Part shown: piece by piece, positions 15,688 to 24,043 of the stretch
Position numbering within the stretch: position 1 is the first letter of the stretch
Layout of the letters: every line of letters begins with the position of its first letter
From: Longimicrobiaceae bacterium
GTDB lineage: Bacteria > Gemmatimonadota > Gemmatimonadetes > Longimicrobiales > Longimicrobiaceae
Length of the DNA stretch: 28,384 bases
Direction of reading: 5' to 3'
NCBI GenBank assembly: GCA_030146875.1
Contig: JASLAX010000120.1
Span: forward strand, 1-28,384
Translations under genes and position numbers: made by a program
Notes under the pieces: model-generated
Told to the model about the DNA's origin: nothing
The model's database searches: none
Seen by the model: the letters and a program-made list of their open reading frames with translations, nothing else

Positions 15688-18102
15688 TTGATCCACGCGG
15701 GAGACCGGCTCGTGCCGCGCAGGCGTGCGCGAGCGGCCGCGATCGCCGCCGCGTGCAGCGCCCTGTGCGGGATGGTCGCGCCGGCGGCGGCGCAGCAGGA
15801 GCACCACGCCGTTCCGGCGGGCAGCGCGCAGGTCGTGCTGACCGGAACGGCCTACCGCGCGGAAGGCACACCGACGAGCGGCGCGATCGTGCGGCTCTTC
15901 CACGGCTCCGGCCCCGGCCGTCACCTGATGGCGGCGTCGGTGACCGATGCCGCGGGTCGCTTCGTCGTCCGCGCCGGCGCCGGCACGTACCTGCTGGAGA
16001 TCGGCTACCCCGGGCACGAGCCGCACCGCCGGCAGGTGACCCTGGCCACGGCCCCACTCCACGTGGGCGACGTGCGCCTGGAGCTCCGGCCGGTGGAGCT
16101 GGACGCGGTGACGGCGAGCGCGGAGCGCGTCGCGGTGGTGCTGCGCAGCGGCGCCACCGTCGTGGACGCGCGCGCGTCCGCCGCGGCGGGCGGCAGCATC
16201 GCGGACCTGCTCCGCACCGTGCCCGGCGTCGAGCTCGACGCGGAGGGGCGCATCGGCATGCGCGGCGGCACGAGCGTGCTCGTGCTGATGAACGGGCGGC
16301 GCATCCCGCTGACGGGCGACGCGCTCCTGGCGTTTCTCCGCCAGATGCCGGCAGCGTCGCTGGAGCGCGTGGAGGCAGGCACCACCGCGTCCGCCCGGCA
16401 GGGCGCGGACGGCGCCGCCGGTGTGGTGAACCTCGTCTTCCGCGACGGCGCGGTTCGGCGCACCGGCATGCGCTCTCTGGCGGGCTCCATGGCGACGGAC
16501 GACCACTACATGGGCTCGGCCGCCGCTTCCGGGCACGCAGGTGACGCTCTGAGCTGGGACGTGACGTACTCCCTCTCCGGGATGCGGCCCCGTACGGACT
16601 CCAGGACGGCGCGCTGGAGCCTCGTGCCCGGGGACCTCCCCCTCCAGACGGACCAGGACAGCCGCGCACGCGAGAAGCACCGCCTGCATTCCGTCCTGGC
16701 GGGCGCGGCCGTCGCCCCGGCGCCGAACGCGTCCGTGGCGCTGCGCGGGGCGTACTCGTGGATGGAAGGCACGTATCGCAACCGCTCCGCCTTCCTCTAC
16801 ACGAATGCGGCGGGCCACACGGGGGCGAGCACGACCGGCAGCCTGCTGGAGCACGTGATCCCGTCGGGGGAGCTGAGCGCCGTCGCGAGCATCGGCCTGG
16901 GGGCGGTGCGTCTCACCTCCGAGGCGCGCGCCAGCTTCGTGGACGAGGATCTCCGCGGCGGCTACTCCGACGAGGGCGCGGGCTACCGCTACCTGACCAC
17001 CGTCATGGACTCGCGGCAGCGCGAGCGCGTCCTGCGGAACGACCTGGGCCTGCGCGTCCGGGGCATCGACCTGGACGTCGGCCAGGAATCGCGGTTCCGC
17101 ACCATCACCGCCGCGCACGACGCGACCCACTTCGGCGCGACCGTGTCGCAGGCCTACCGCCACGAGCTGGACGTGCACGCCGGCTACCTCACCGCCCGCC
17201 GCTCCGCGGGCGGCGTGCGTGCCGAGGCGGGGCTGCGGGTGGAGGCGGACCGGACCCGCATCCGGCCGGCGGCCGCCGGCGCGCGGACGGCGGTGCGCCT
17301 CTTCCCCAGCATCAGCGGCGAATGGACCGACGCGCGCCGTGCTCTCGTGTACCGGGTCGCGTACGGCCGCCGCATCCACCGGCCGGGGGCGGAGATGCTG
17401 AACCCGTTCTCCATGGCTGGGGACGACATGGACCAGGTCGTCGGCAATCCGTCGCTGTCGCCGGAGGTCTCGGACCAGGTGGAGCTCGGCCTGGAGCGGC
17501 ACCGCCGGCGCTCGACGCTGCAGCTTACGCCCTTCGTCCGCTGGACGCGGAACCCGATCCGCCAGCTCAAGGCCGCGACGGCGAGCGGCGGCACCACGAC
17601 CACGCTGCATAACCTGGCGCGGACGCGAGCCGTGGGCGCCGACGGCAGCGTGCGCGCGCGACCGGCGGAGGGCGCCGTGGTGACGCTGGCGGGCAGCGTC
17701 GCGCACGTGGAGACGACGGACGACGCATTCGGCAGCAGCGGTGTGTACGCCACGGCGCGGCTCACCCTCGACCTGCGGGTGGCGAAGAACACCACGGCGC
17801 AGCTCTACGCGTACCGCCGGAGCGCGCAGGCCATCGAGCAGGGCGAGATCCTGCCGGCGTTCACCAGCGACCTGGCGCTGACGCAGCGGCTCGCCGGCGA
17901 CCGGGTGCGCGTGACGCTGCGCCTGAACGACCCGTTCCGCAGCGACCGCACCGAGTACCGGATCGCCGACGCGGCGTTCACGCAGGAGAGCCGCCGGCGC
18001 ACGGCGCGGCCGCTGCTGTCGCTGTTCGCGTCCTACGCGGTGGGTGGCGCACCGCGGGAAGATGCGCCGGTCCGCAGGGAGGGTCCCGCCCGGATCTTCT
18101 GA
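15688..18102 (+). CDS. TonB-dependent receptor-like outer-membrane protein
   Basis: The gene encodes 804 aa. TTG 15688 is read as start (GGAG about 6 nt upstream); GTG 15712 is possible. A signal peptide (RARAAAIAAACSALCGMVAPAAA) ends near residue 35. Residues 48-135 are a carboxypeptidase-regulatory-like beta domain, 138-254 the plug (IADLLRTVPGVELDAEGRIGMRGG, VLVLMNGRRI, ADGAAGVVNLVF), and the rest a beta barrel with alternating aromatic strands, ending in F as required for outer-membrane assembly. No TonB box is obvious. The family usually imports iron chelates, vitamins or glycans using TonB energy; the ligand here is unknown. The length is near normal for the outer-membrane beta-barrel subfamily. 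The Kelch lipoprotein upstream is a possible partner. Confidence 0.93.
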   Translation: MIHAGDRLVPRRRARAAAIAAACSALCGMVAPAAAQQEHHAVPAGSAQVVLTGTAYRAEGTPTSGAIVRLFHGSGPGRHLMAASVTDAAGRFVVRAGAGTYLLEIGYPGHEPHRRQVTLATAPLHVGDVRLELRPVELDAVTASAERVAVVLRSGATVVDARASAAAGGSIADLLRTVPGVELDAEGRIGMRGGTSVLVLMNGRRIPLTGDALLAFLRQMPAASLERVEAGTTASARQGADGAAGVVNLVFRDGAVRRTGMRSLAGSMATDDHYMGSAAASGHAGDALSWDVTYSLSGMRPRTDSRTARWSLVPGDLPLQTDQDSRAREKHRLHSVLAGAAVAPAPNASVALRGAYSWMEGTYRNRSAFLYTNAAGHTGASTTGSLLEHVIPSGELSAVASIGLGAVRLTSEARASFVDEDLRGGYSDEGAGYRYLTTVMDSRQRERVLRNDLGLRVRGIDLDVGQESRFRTITAAHDATHFGATVSQAYRHELDVHAGYLTARRSAGGVRAEAGLRVEADRTRIRPAAAGARTAVRLFPSISGEWTDARRALVYRVAYGRRIHRPGAEMLNPFSMAGDDMDQVVGNPSLSPEVSDQVELGLERHRRRSTLQLTPFVRWTRNPIRQLKAATASGGTTTTLHNLARTRAVGADGSVRARPAEGAVVTLAGSVAHVETTDDAFGSSGVYATARLTLDLRVAKNTTAQLYAYRRSAQAIEQGEILPAFTSDLALTQRLAGDRVRVTLRLNDPFRSDRTEYRIADAAFTQESRRRTARPLLSLFASYAVGGAPREDAPVRREGPARIF

Positions 18103-18689
18103 TGCGCTGAAGTGGACTCCCGGCGCCGCGGTTCGATCGGCGCCTCGCGCTCGGCCCCCGCGGACGTCGGTGGTTCGCTTCGGCGGGCGAGGCGCCATAG
18201 GTTGGAGGCGCGGGGACGTACCTCCGGGTGCCTCGCCGCCGCGCCGCGCGTTCGGCGCCCTCCGTCCAATCGAGGAGGCGCCATGAGCTGGTCCTCCGCT
18301 CGGCCGCGCCGGCGCGTGAGCACGCTGGCGGTGGTCGCCACCTGCTCGACCGCCGCCGGCTCCCGCGCCACCGCGCGGCCCCGGTCGCGCCGCCCCGCCT
18401 CCGGGGGGGAGCGGTCCGGGGGGCCGAGATCCTTGCACGCCCCCCCCACGCCGCATCGTCCACGGGGCGGCCCCCCCTCCATCGCACGACCTGCCGCCCG
18501 GATCATCGCGAGCGCATCGAGCCGCCGGCGCGCGGGCCGCGAGCCCGCCGACGACGGCCGGAGCTCGCCGGCCTCGTGGGATCCGTCCCGCCGACGTACA
18601 TTTGACGTACGCCCATCCGCCGCGCGTTCCCGCGCGCCCCCGGTGACGCGCCGCGGTACCTGACCCGCCGTTCCCCCACGGAGCCACGC
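18103..18689. other. Gene-free stretch with a possible degraded small ORF
   Basis: A 587-bp gap after the receptor gene. A good ribosome site (GAGGAGG) precedes ATG 18283, which opens a 126-codon frame to 18663 with a leader-like start (STLAVVATCSTAAG). The rest is arginine, proline and serine with no domain pattern, so it looks like a decayed exported protein or a chance frame. No hairpin with a T tract was found. Confidence 0.35.
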
Positions 18690-19079
18690 ATGGACCTCGG
18701 CAACTTCTCGATCAGCCTGGCGGTGAAGGACATCCAGGCGTCCCGGGCGTTCTACGAGGCGTTCGGCTTCCAGGAGTTCGGGGGCGACGCCGCGCAGGGC
18801 TGGCTGATCCTGAAGAACGGCGACCGCGCGATCGGGCTCTTCCAGGGCATGTTCGAGAAGAACATGCTGACCTTCAACCCCGGGTGGGACAGCGACGCTC
18901 GGGATCTCCCCTCCTTCACCGACGTGCGCGAGCTGCAGCGCCGGGTGAAGGCCGCGGGCATCCAGCTCCTGACCGAGGCGGACGAGAGCACCACGGGGCC
19001 CGCCAGCTTCATCGCCCTGGATCCGGACGGAAACCCCGTCCTGGTCGACCAGCACCGTGACGCGCCCGGCGCTCCGTGA
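18690..19079 (+). CDS. VOC-family protein
   Basis: The gene encodes 129 aa from ATG 18690 with CGGAG upstream. Both modules of the fold are present: SISLAVKDIQASRAFYEAFGFQEFGG (7-32) and LPSFTDVRELQRRVKAAGIQLLTEADES (72-99), closing with FIALDPDGNPVLVDQH. The metal ligand at the usual first position (H) is absent (ISLAV), so a non-metal role is possible. This short, one-domain form is common and usually uncharacterised. It is followed 21 bp later by the gene at 19101, so the two may be co-transcribed. Confidence 0.9.
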   Translation: MDLGNFSISLAVKDIQASRAFYEAFGFQEFGGDAAQGWLILKNGDRAIGLFQGMFEKNMLTFNPGWDSDARDLPSFTDVRELQRRVKAAGIQLLTEADESTTGPASFIALDPDGNPVLVDQHRDAPGAP

Positions 19080-19100
19080 TCCCTCGCCACCGCGCCGCCG

Positions 19101-19505
19101 ATGCTCCGTGACCTCTTCCGTCGGCTGCGGTCGCGGAACGAGACGGTGGACCCGGTGTTCGGACCGCTCCGCGCGCTCGGCGGCAACGGCCCGTGGGAGG
19201 GCTCCGTCCATCTCCCGCAGGTCGGGACGGTGGATCTCCTCCTGGACAGGGCGCCGGGGGACCCCGACCCGAGCCATCACCATCGCCTGTTCGCGGAGCT
19301 CTCCCGCCGCTACGCGGGGATTCGGGCCGAGCTCGCCGCCATCCTCCCGACGCGCGGCGAGGTGTCACTCGTCTGCATCGACCTCCGGCGGCCGGATGCG
19401 GCCGAGCCGCCGATCGAGCTGACGTTCGAAGAGGTGGACGGGACCGCCCTCCATTCCGTTGCCCTGGTGGGGTGGAAGCCCGAGCTGGTGCTCCCGGAGG
19501 GATAG
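19101..19505 (+). CDS. Uncharacterised conserved protein
   Basis: The gene encodes 134 aa from ATG 19101. The start MLRDLFRRLRSRNETV is basic; then comes VFGPLRALGGNGPWEGSVHLPQVGTVDLLLD, a beta-rich opening like that of the DUF2262/DUF6985 group of small proteins, a helix with HHHRLFAELSRRYAGIRAELAAIL, and a final strand pair LTFEEVDGTALHSVALVGWKPE. There is no signal or membrane segment. Such proteins are often found near toxin-immunity loci, but no toxin is seen here. Function unknown; the family link is tentative. Confidence 0.75.
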   Translation: MLRDLFRRLRSRNETVDPVFGPLRALGGNGPWEGSVHLPQVGTVDLLLDRAPGDPDPSHHHRLFAELSRRYAGIRAELAAILPTRGEVSLVCIDLRRPDAAEPPIELTFEEVDGTALHSVALVGWKPELVLPEG

Positions 19506-19602
19506 GAAGGGACCGCGCCCGCATCCCCGCGGGAGGCATTTCCACGTCGTACGGCCGCGGCTTTCCCGCTGCGGTGGCATCACTCCATTCGAAGGGCGAC
19601 CC

Positions 19603-20043
19603 GTGAACGACGTCGGCACCCTGCGGCTCTACCTGCTGAGGGGCATGTACCTGCTCATGGCGGCGGGCCTGGCGGCCACCATCTGGCCGAGCATCGTCTC
19701 CCCGCCCACCCTGGTGGCGGGGCACGGCTCCGTGATCCGGGCGCTGCTGGGAGCGCTCGCCGTGCTGTCCCTGCTCGGCCTGCGCTATCCGCTGCGGATG
19801 ATCCCGCTGCTCCTGTTCGAGCTGCTCTGGAAGGTGATCTGGGTGGTCGCGTCGGCCATTCCCATGTGGCGGGGGCCGGGGCTCGACGCGTACGCCACCG
19901 AGACGCTGTTCGCCTGCATGATGGGCGTGGTCCTGGTCCCCATCGTCATCCCCTGGGGCTACGTGATCCAGCACTACGCGCGGACTCCGGGGGAGCCCTG
20001 GAGCCGACGCACGGAAGCCGGGGTCCAGGGGAGCGCCGCCTGA
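19603..20043 (+). CDS. Conserved four-helix membrane protein
   Basis: The gene encodes 146 aa from GTG 19603; the frame upstream has no protein character. The helices are near residues 10-30 (LYLLRGMYLLMAAGLAATIWPSIV), 45-62, 66-86 (PLRMIPLLLFELLWKVIWVVAS) and 106-124 (FACMMGVVLVPIVIPWGYVI). The motifs RLYLLRGMYLLMAAGL, PLLLFELLWKVIWV and the C-terminal IPWGYVIQHYARTPGEPW look conserved and recur, as far as I know, in many bacteria as a small unknown membrane protein. No catalytic residue stands out. Confidence 0.82.
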   Translation: MNDVGTLRLYLLRGMYLLMAAGLAATIWPSIVSPPTLVAGHGSVIRALLGALAVLSLLGLRYPLRMIPLLLFELLWKVIWVVASAIPMWRGPGLDAYATETLFACMMGVVLVPIVIPWGYVIQHYARTPGEPWSRRTEAGVQGSAA

Positions 20044-20204
20044 CCGCGGCGTCGTCCAGAGCGCCAGGGGGCGGCCCCCTCCGCCACGCTCCCCCGATCC
20101 TGCACCCCGGGGGCGGTGGCGGGGGCGTCGAGGACCGTGCACCACGATCGGACCGACAGCCGCGACGTTCGCGACGGCTGGCTCACATCCGCTGAGACGA
20201 GGAC

Positions 20205-20708
20205 ATGTTCGACTTCCTGACCTCCACCAGGCGTCCGGACCGGGGCACGCCGGTCCTGACGGCCAAGCAGGTGCTCGCGCGGCTGAAGGCGCTCAACCGG
20301 AGGAAGGTGCCGTGGCGCGTGGCGGACGGGAGCGACGAGGGCGTGGACCTGATCGCGGAGTGGAGGATTGCGGACGAGCGCTGGTCCGAGATCTTCATGG
20401 AGGCGGGGCTGCGCAGGGTCTACAAGATCCACATGAGGCTGGACGAGGCGGCCAGGCAGGTCCGGGCGCAGGACCGGTCCTACGACGTCTTCTGGGCCGC
20501 GGGCGTGCCCACCCTGCTCCTGGCCCGCGGCTTCCGCGGGCAGAAGTGGTCCAAGGAGTTCGAGGCCACCTACACCTTCGGCGAAGGGCTGCAGGTGGAG
20601 AAGGAGTCCGAGTGGCGCTTCGAGACCAGCGAGATGAAGAAGCCGCTGCAGGAGGCGGTGACGGCCTGCGGATGGACGTACCGGGGGGTGGTCTTCGGGA
20701 AGGTCTGA
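20205..20708 (+). CDS. Uncharacterised conserved protein
   Basis: The gene encodes 167 aa from ATG 20205. The body has a recurring layout: LKALNRRKVPWRVADGSDEGVDLIAEWRIADERWSEIF near residue 28, a YKIHMRLDEAARQVRAQDRSYDVFW strand-helix, FRGQKWSKEFEATYTFG, and the close ETSEMKKPLQEAVTACGWTYRGVVFGKV. I recognise this pattern from many actinobacterial and proteobacterial unknowns, but know no function. It is soluble, with no signal. The gene at 20741 follows by 32 bp. Confidence 0.8.
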   Translation: MFDFLTSTRRPDRGTPVLTAKQVLARLKALNRRKVPWRVADGSDEGVDLIAEWRIADERWSEIFMEAGLRRVYKIHMRLDEAARQVRAQDRSYDVFWAAGVPTLLLARGFRGQKWSKEFEATYTFGEGLQVEKESEWRFETSEMKKPLQEAVTACGWTYRGVVFGKV

Positions 20709-20740
20709 GCCCGGGCGAGGCGCGGAGAAACGGTGATGAC

Positions 20741-21085
20741 ATGGCCGCGCTCCTGATCCAGGCGAACGACTCCGTGCCCGGCATCCAGGTCGAGAAGTAC
20801 ATCGAAGACGGGACAGCGGAGCTCGTCTGGATCTTCCCGGCGGCGGACTGGGCGCTGCCGTACATGAACGCGTTCCTGGAGGAAGTCCGGCAGGCGGGGC
20901 TGGCGGTATCGTCTCGCGAGCCGCGCCCGAGGAGGCGTCACCCGGTCGTGGAAGTGCGGCTGGGCCAGGACACGCGCCGCGTACGCACGCTGATCCTCCG
21001 TGTCCTGACCGGCGTCTACGAAGTGGACCCGCTGGGGTGCAAGCTGTCCCTCCTCAACGTGCCCGGGGCGGCGCCCCCGCCGTAG
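20741..21085 (+). CDS. Small uncharacterised protein
   Basis: The gene encodes 114 aa from ATG 20741; GCGGAG lies 15 nt upstream, so the start is plausible but the spacing is long. The first half has IQVEKYIEDGTAELVWIFPAADWALPYMNAFLEEVRQAGLAV, a mixed alpha/beta unit; then a basic hinge (REPRPRRRHPVVEVRLGQD) and a TRRVRTLILRVLTGVYEVDPLGCKLSLLNV closing helix-strand. It is soluble. No family recognised. It may be co-transcribed with the gene at 20205. Confidence 0.68.
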   Translation: MAALLIQANDSVPGIQVEKYIEDGTAELVWIFPAADWALPYMNAFLEEVRQAGLAVSSREPRPRRRHPVVEVRLGQDTRRVRTLILRVLTGVYEVDPLGCKLSLLNVPGAAPPP

Positions 21086-21113
21086 GTCGTGCCAACGCCC
21101 AGCGTGTGAGCGG

Positions 21114-21806
21114 ATGACCGAGGCCCTCCCCCCCGGACAGCGAGAGACGGCGGACTTTCCGCGCTTCGGCCTGAGCCAGTTCGCGCGCCGCTTTCCTCGG
21201 GAGACCGGCCGCGCGGAGATCGAGGTGCGGGGCGACGTGGACCACGAGATCGTGGTCTCCGACGCCCTGGCCGGGCTGCCGCGGGTGGAGCAGGTGAGCG
21301 ACTTCCACTGCGTCACCACGTGGACCCGCCGCTCGCTGCGCTGGGGCGGCGTGCGCTTCGTGGACTTCTTCGAGCGCGTGGTCGTTCCACGCGCGGGTCC
21401 GCGCCCCGGCGCGACGCTCGTCTCGCTGCGCGGGCAGGACGGCGCGCGCACGGGCATGCTCCTGAAGGACCTGCTGGCGCCCGACGTGCTGCTGGCCGAC
21501 GCCCTGGAGGGCGAGCCGCTCACCGTGGAGCACGGCGCGCCGGTCCGCCTGGTGGCGCCCGCGCACTACGGCTACAAGTCGGTGAAGTACCTCTCCCGCA
21601 TCGAGCTCGGCAGCCCGGACGCGGGATACCGCGCCTCCGGCTTCCGCTTCATGGACCATCCGCGTGCCCGCGTGGCCCACGAGGAGCGCGGCCGCGGCGC
21701 CCCCGGCTGGCTGCTGCGGCGCCTCTACCGCCCGCTCATCGGGCCTACCGCCGCGCTCTTCGCGCGGACGATGGCCGAGCACACGGCGCGGAATGGCGGC
21801 GGCTGA
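21114..21806 (+). CDS. Molybdopterin-dependent oxidoreductase-like protein (sulfite oxidase fold)
   Basis: The gene encodes 230 aa from ATG 21114, 28 bp after the previous gene. The molybdopterin-binding fold is seen in EIEVRGDVDHEIVVSDALAGLPRVEQVSDFHCVTTWTRRSLRWGGVRFVDFFERV; C66 in DFHCVTTW is the expected molybdenum ligand, and AHYGYKSVKYLSRIEL (near residues 149-165) matches the conserved closing motif. Such enzymes reduce or oxidise small substrates (sulfite, methionine sulfoxide). No Tat signal or haem-binding motif is present, so it would act in the cytosol; partner and electron donor are unknown. The length is that of the single-domain form. Confidence 0.87.
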   Translation: MTEALPPGQRETADFPRFGLSQFARRFPRETGRAEIEVRGDVDHEIVVSDALAGLPRVEQVSDFHCVTTWTRRSLRWGGVRFVDFFERVVVPRAGPRPGATLVSLRGQDGARTGMLLKDLLAPDVLLADALEGEPLTVEHGAPVRLVAPAHYGYKSVKYLSRIELGSPDAGYRASGFRFMDHPRARVAHEERGRGAPGWLLRRLYRPLIGPTAALFARTMAEHTARNGGG

Positions 21807-21874
21807 AGTCGTCCTGCACGTCGTCCACCGACACGCCCGTTCTCCTCGACCCTTCCCCCCGACCGGAGCGTCGC

Positions 21875-22228
21875 ATGTCCACGCCGCCCGAAGCCCGCTT
21901 TCAGCAGCTCGCCGCCGCGCTCGGTGGGGAGGCCGACGTCACCCTGCCCGGAGGGACGGCGGGGCGCGGGAGGAAGTTCGGAGAGGACGCGCTCAAGGTG
22001 GGCGGGAAGATCTTCGCGATGCTCACCGGCGACAGGCTGGTCCTGAAGCTCCCGAAGCAGCGTGTCGACGAGCTGGTCCAGGGTGGCCACGGGGAGTGCA
22101 TGGACACGGGTAACGGCCGGCGGATGAAGGAATGGCTGAGCCTGCACCCGGACGCGCCGCTCGACACCCTGGATCTGGCGCGGGAGGCCCTGCGATTCGT
22201 GCGCCCGCGGCCAAAGGCGGGCGCGTGA
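21875..22228 (+). CDS. TfoX/YjbR-like protein
   Basis: The gene encodes 117 aa from ATG 21875 with CCGGAG about 6 nt upstream. The core KVGGKIFAMLTGDRLVLKLPKQRVDELVQGG and DTGNGRRMKEWLSL follows the pattern of the TfoX N-terminal and MmcQ/YjbR fold, a small DNA-binding-like unit. TfoX of gamma-proteobacteria controls competence genes, but the short stand-alone form seen here has no proven role, so no link to competence is claimed. Its stop overlaps an alternative GTG start (22225) of the next gene, suggesting translation coupling. Confidence 0.85.
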   Translation: MSTPPEARFQQLAAALGGEADVTLPGGTAGRGRKFGEDALKVGGKIFAMLTGDRLVLKLPKQRVDELVQGGHGECMDTGNGRRMKEWLSLHPDAPLDTLDLAREALRFVRPRPKAGA

Positions 22229-22260
22229 GCAGCGACGCGGGAGACGGCGGGACGGAGGCG

Positions 22261-22884
22261 ATGTCGGATGCGCGCGTGCTGAGCGTGAACGTCGGCGCGG
22301 TCCGCGAGGTGGAGTGGCGCGGACGCACGGTGACCACGGGCATCTGGAAGCACCCGGTGGACGGCCGCGTTCCCCTCCGCGGCGTGAACCTGCACGGCGA
22401 CGACCAGGCGGATCGAAGCGTGCACGGCGGGCCGGACAAGGCCGTGTACGCCTACGCGCGCGAGGACTACGACTTCTGGGCCGACCAGGAGGGGATGGAG
22501 ACCGTTCCGGGCCTGTTCGGCGAAAACCTGACGACGGAGGGCATCGACCTCTCCTCCGCGGTGGCGGGCGAGCGATGGAGCGTCGGCTCCACGGTGCTGG
22601 AGGTGGCGCAGCCGCGCCTGCCCTGCTTCAAGCTGGGCATCCGCGTGGGCGACCCCGAGTTCCCGAAGCGATTTCTGGCGGCCGGGCGCCCGGGCGCGTA
22701 CCTCCGCGTCGTGCGGGAGGGCGACGTCGGGGCGGGGGACGCAGTGTACGTGACGCACCGGCCGGAGCACGGCGTCACCCTGCGCATGATGGTGGAGGCG
22801 CTCGACCATCCCGAGAAGGCGGGCGGCCTGGCGGCCATCTCGAATCTGCCGGAGTTCTGGAAGGGCGTGGCCGAACGGCGGTAG
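22261..22884 (+). CDS. MOSC domain protein (YiiM-like)
   Basis: The gene encodes 207 aa. ATG 22261 was chosen for the GGACGGAGGCG ribosome site just upstream; GTG 22225, overlapping the previous stop, is the alternative. The MOSC core is clear: VPLRGVNLHGDDQADRSVHGGPDKAVYAYAREDYDFW (38-73), FGENLTTEGIDL (86-97), and the conserved cysteine C122 in PRLPCFKLGIRVGD. MOSC proteins handle sulfur for molybdenum cofactor chemistry or reduce N-hydroxylated compounds. A molybdopterin-type protein lies two genes upstream, which makes a molybdenum-linked role plausible. Length is normal for the YiiM type. Confidence 0.92.
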   Translation: MSDARVLSVNVGAVREVEWRGRTVTTGIWKHPVDGRVPLRGVNLHGDDQADRSVHGGPDKAVYAYAREDYDFWADQEGMETVPGLFGENLTTEGIDLSSAVAGERWSVGSTVLEVAQPRLPCFKLGIRVGDPEFPKRFLAAGRPGAYLRVVREGDVGAGDAVYVTHRPEHGVTLRMMVEALDHPEKAGGLAAISNLPEFWKGVAERR

Positions 22885-22946
22885 CCCGCGTCGTCCGCCA
22901 ATTCGTCGCCCTCACGTTCCATCGACACAGGACCGATCCCGCTGCG

Positions 22947-23369
22947 ATGAAACCCCGGATCACGCTGATCACGCTGGGCGTCGACGACCTGGAGCGGGCG
23001 CTCGCCTTCTACCGCGACGGGCTGGGCCTGGCGACGGAGGGCATCGTGGGGCGGGAGTACGAGCACGGCGCCGTGGCGTTCTTCGAGCTCCAGCCGGGGC
23101 TCGGCCTGGCGCTGTGGCCGCGGGCCAGCCTGGCGCACGACAGCGGCCTGCCACGCTCGGCGCCGAGCCCGGCGGACGTGTCCATCGCGCACAACGTGGG
23201 CGGCAGGGACGAGGTGCTGGCGGTGATGGAGGAAGCCCGCGCCGCGGGAGCCACCATCGTGAAGGAGGCGCAGGACACGTTCTACGGCGGCTTCGCGGGC
23301 TACTTCCAGGATCCGGACGGCCACCTGTGGGAGGTGGCCTGGAACCCGCGGATGCCCATCGCGGAGTAG
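22947..23369 (+). CDS. VOC-family protein
   Basis: The gene encodes 140 aa from ATG 22947. Modules: ITLITLGVDDLERALAFYRDGLGLATEG (4-31) and a second half DVSIAHNVGGRDEVLAVMEEARAAGATIVKEAQDTFYGGFAGYFQDPDGHLWEVAWNP. The closing E in HLWEVAW is the expected C-terminal metal ligand; H82 of IAHNV may be another. This form, with TFYGGFAGYFQDPDGH, is close to the lactoylglutathione-lyase-like single-domain group. It is cytosolic with an unknown substrate. It is the first of three VOC genes in a row. Confidence 0.92.
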   Translation: MKPRITLITLGVDDLERALAFYRDGLGLATEGIVGREYEHGAVAFFELQPGLGLALWPRASLAHDSGLPRSAPSPADVSIAHNVGGRDEVLAVMEEARAAGATIVKEAQDTFYGGFAGYFQDPDGHLWEVAWNPRMPIAE

Positions 23370-23431
23370 CCCCGCGCCACGACCCGCCGTCCTCGTCCGG
23401 CGGCGTCACAACCTCCCTCGTGCTCCGGCGG

Positions 23432-23890
23432 ATGACGATGGATGAACGGCCGGCGGCCGCGCCCGCGTGGGGCGGCATCCACCACGTCGCCCTGGTCACC
23501 CCGGACCTGGACGCGACGATCGCCTTCTACGGGGACGTGCTGGGGATGAGCGCCGGGGAGGTGCGCGTGGGTGGAGGGATGCTGCCGCAGCGCCACTGCT
23601 TCATCCGCCCGGGGGAGGACGCGGAGACGTGGGGGCTGCACTTCTTCGAGCACCCGGACGCGCGCATCCCCGCGTGCTCCCAGGGCCTCGCCAGCCGCGA
23701 GTTCATCCCGGGCGCCCTGCAGCACGTCGCCTTCGCGCTCCCCTCGGCCGCGGAGGCGGCGTCGCTCCGCGCGCGGCTGCAGGCGCACGGGATCGAGGCG
23801 ACCCCCACGGGCACCATCGGGCCCATCCAGAACATGCTCTTCTTCGACAACATCGGGCTCCTCCTCGAAGCGACCTGGCCACGCGAGTAG
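23432..23890 (+). CDS. VOC-family protein (glyoxalase/dioxygenase-like)
   Basis: The gene encodes 152 aa from ATG 23432 (another ATG follows at 23438). Module one: IHHVALVTPDLDATIAFYGDVLGM (21-44), where HHVAL holds the usual first metal ligand. Module two: QHVAFALPSAAEAASLRARLQAHGIEATPTG, with a second HV, and LLLEATW closing with the E ligand. All metal positions are kept, unlike in the genes at 12684 and 18690, so this copy is the best candidate for an active metalloenzyme. It is cytosolic; the substrate is unknown. Confidence 0.92.
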   Translation: MTMDERPAAAPAWGGIHHVALVTPDLDATIAFYGDVLGMSAGEVRVGGGMLPQRHCFIRPGEDAETWGLHFFEHPDARIPACSQGLASREFIPGALQHVAFALPSAAEAASLRARLQAHGIEATPTGTIGPIQNMLFFDNIGLLLEATWPRE

Positions 23891-24043
23891 ACGGCTTCGG
23901 GGAAGGATGGGCGCGATGCCGAGCACCGCCGCCGCGACGAACCATCCTTGTGCGTCCGCCGGTGCGCGGCGCATGTTCCGGGCGGGCGGGGCGGAGTCCG
24001 CCATCCACCCCGCGGTTCCATCTCCCCGCTTCGAGGTCCGACC

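Noticed and set aside
15352..18687. Very long minus-strand open frame opposite the receptor gene
   Set aside because: Composition is arginine/alanine/histidine-rich with no domain; it mirrors the third-position GC bias of the + strand genes.
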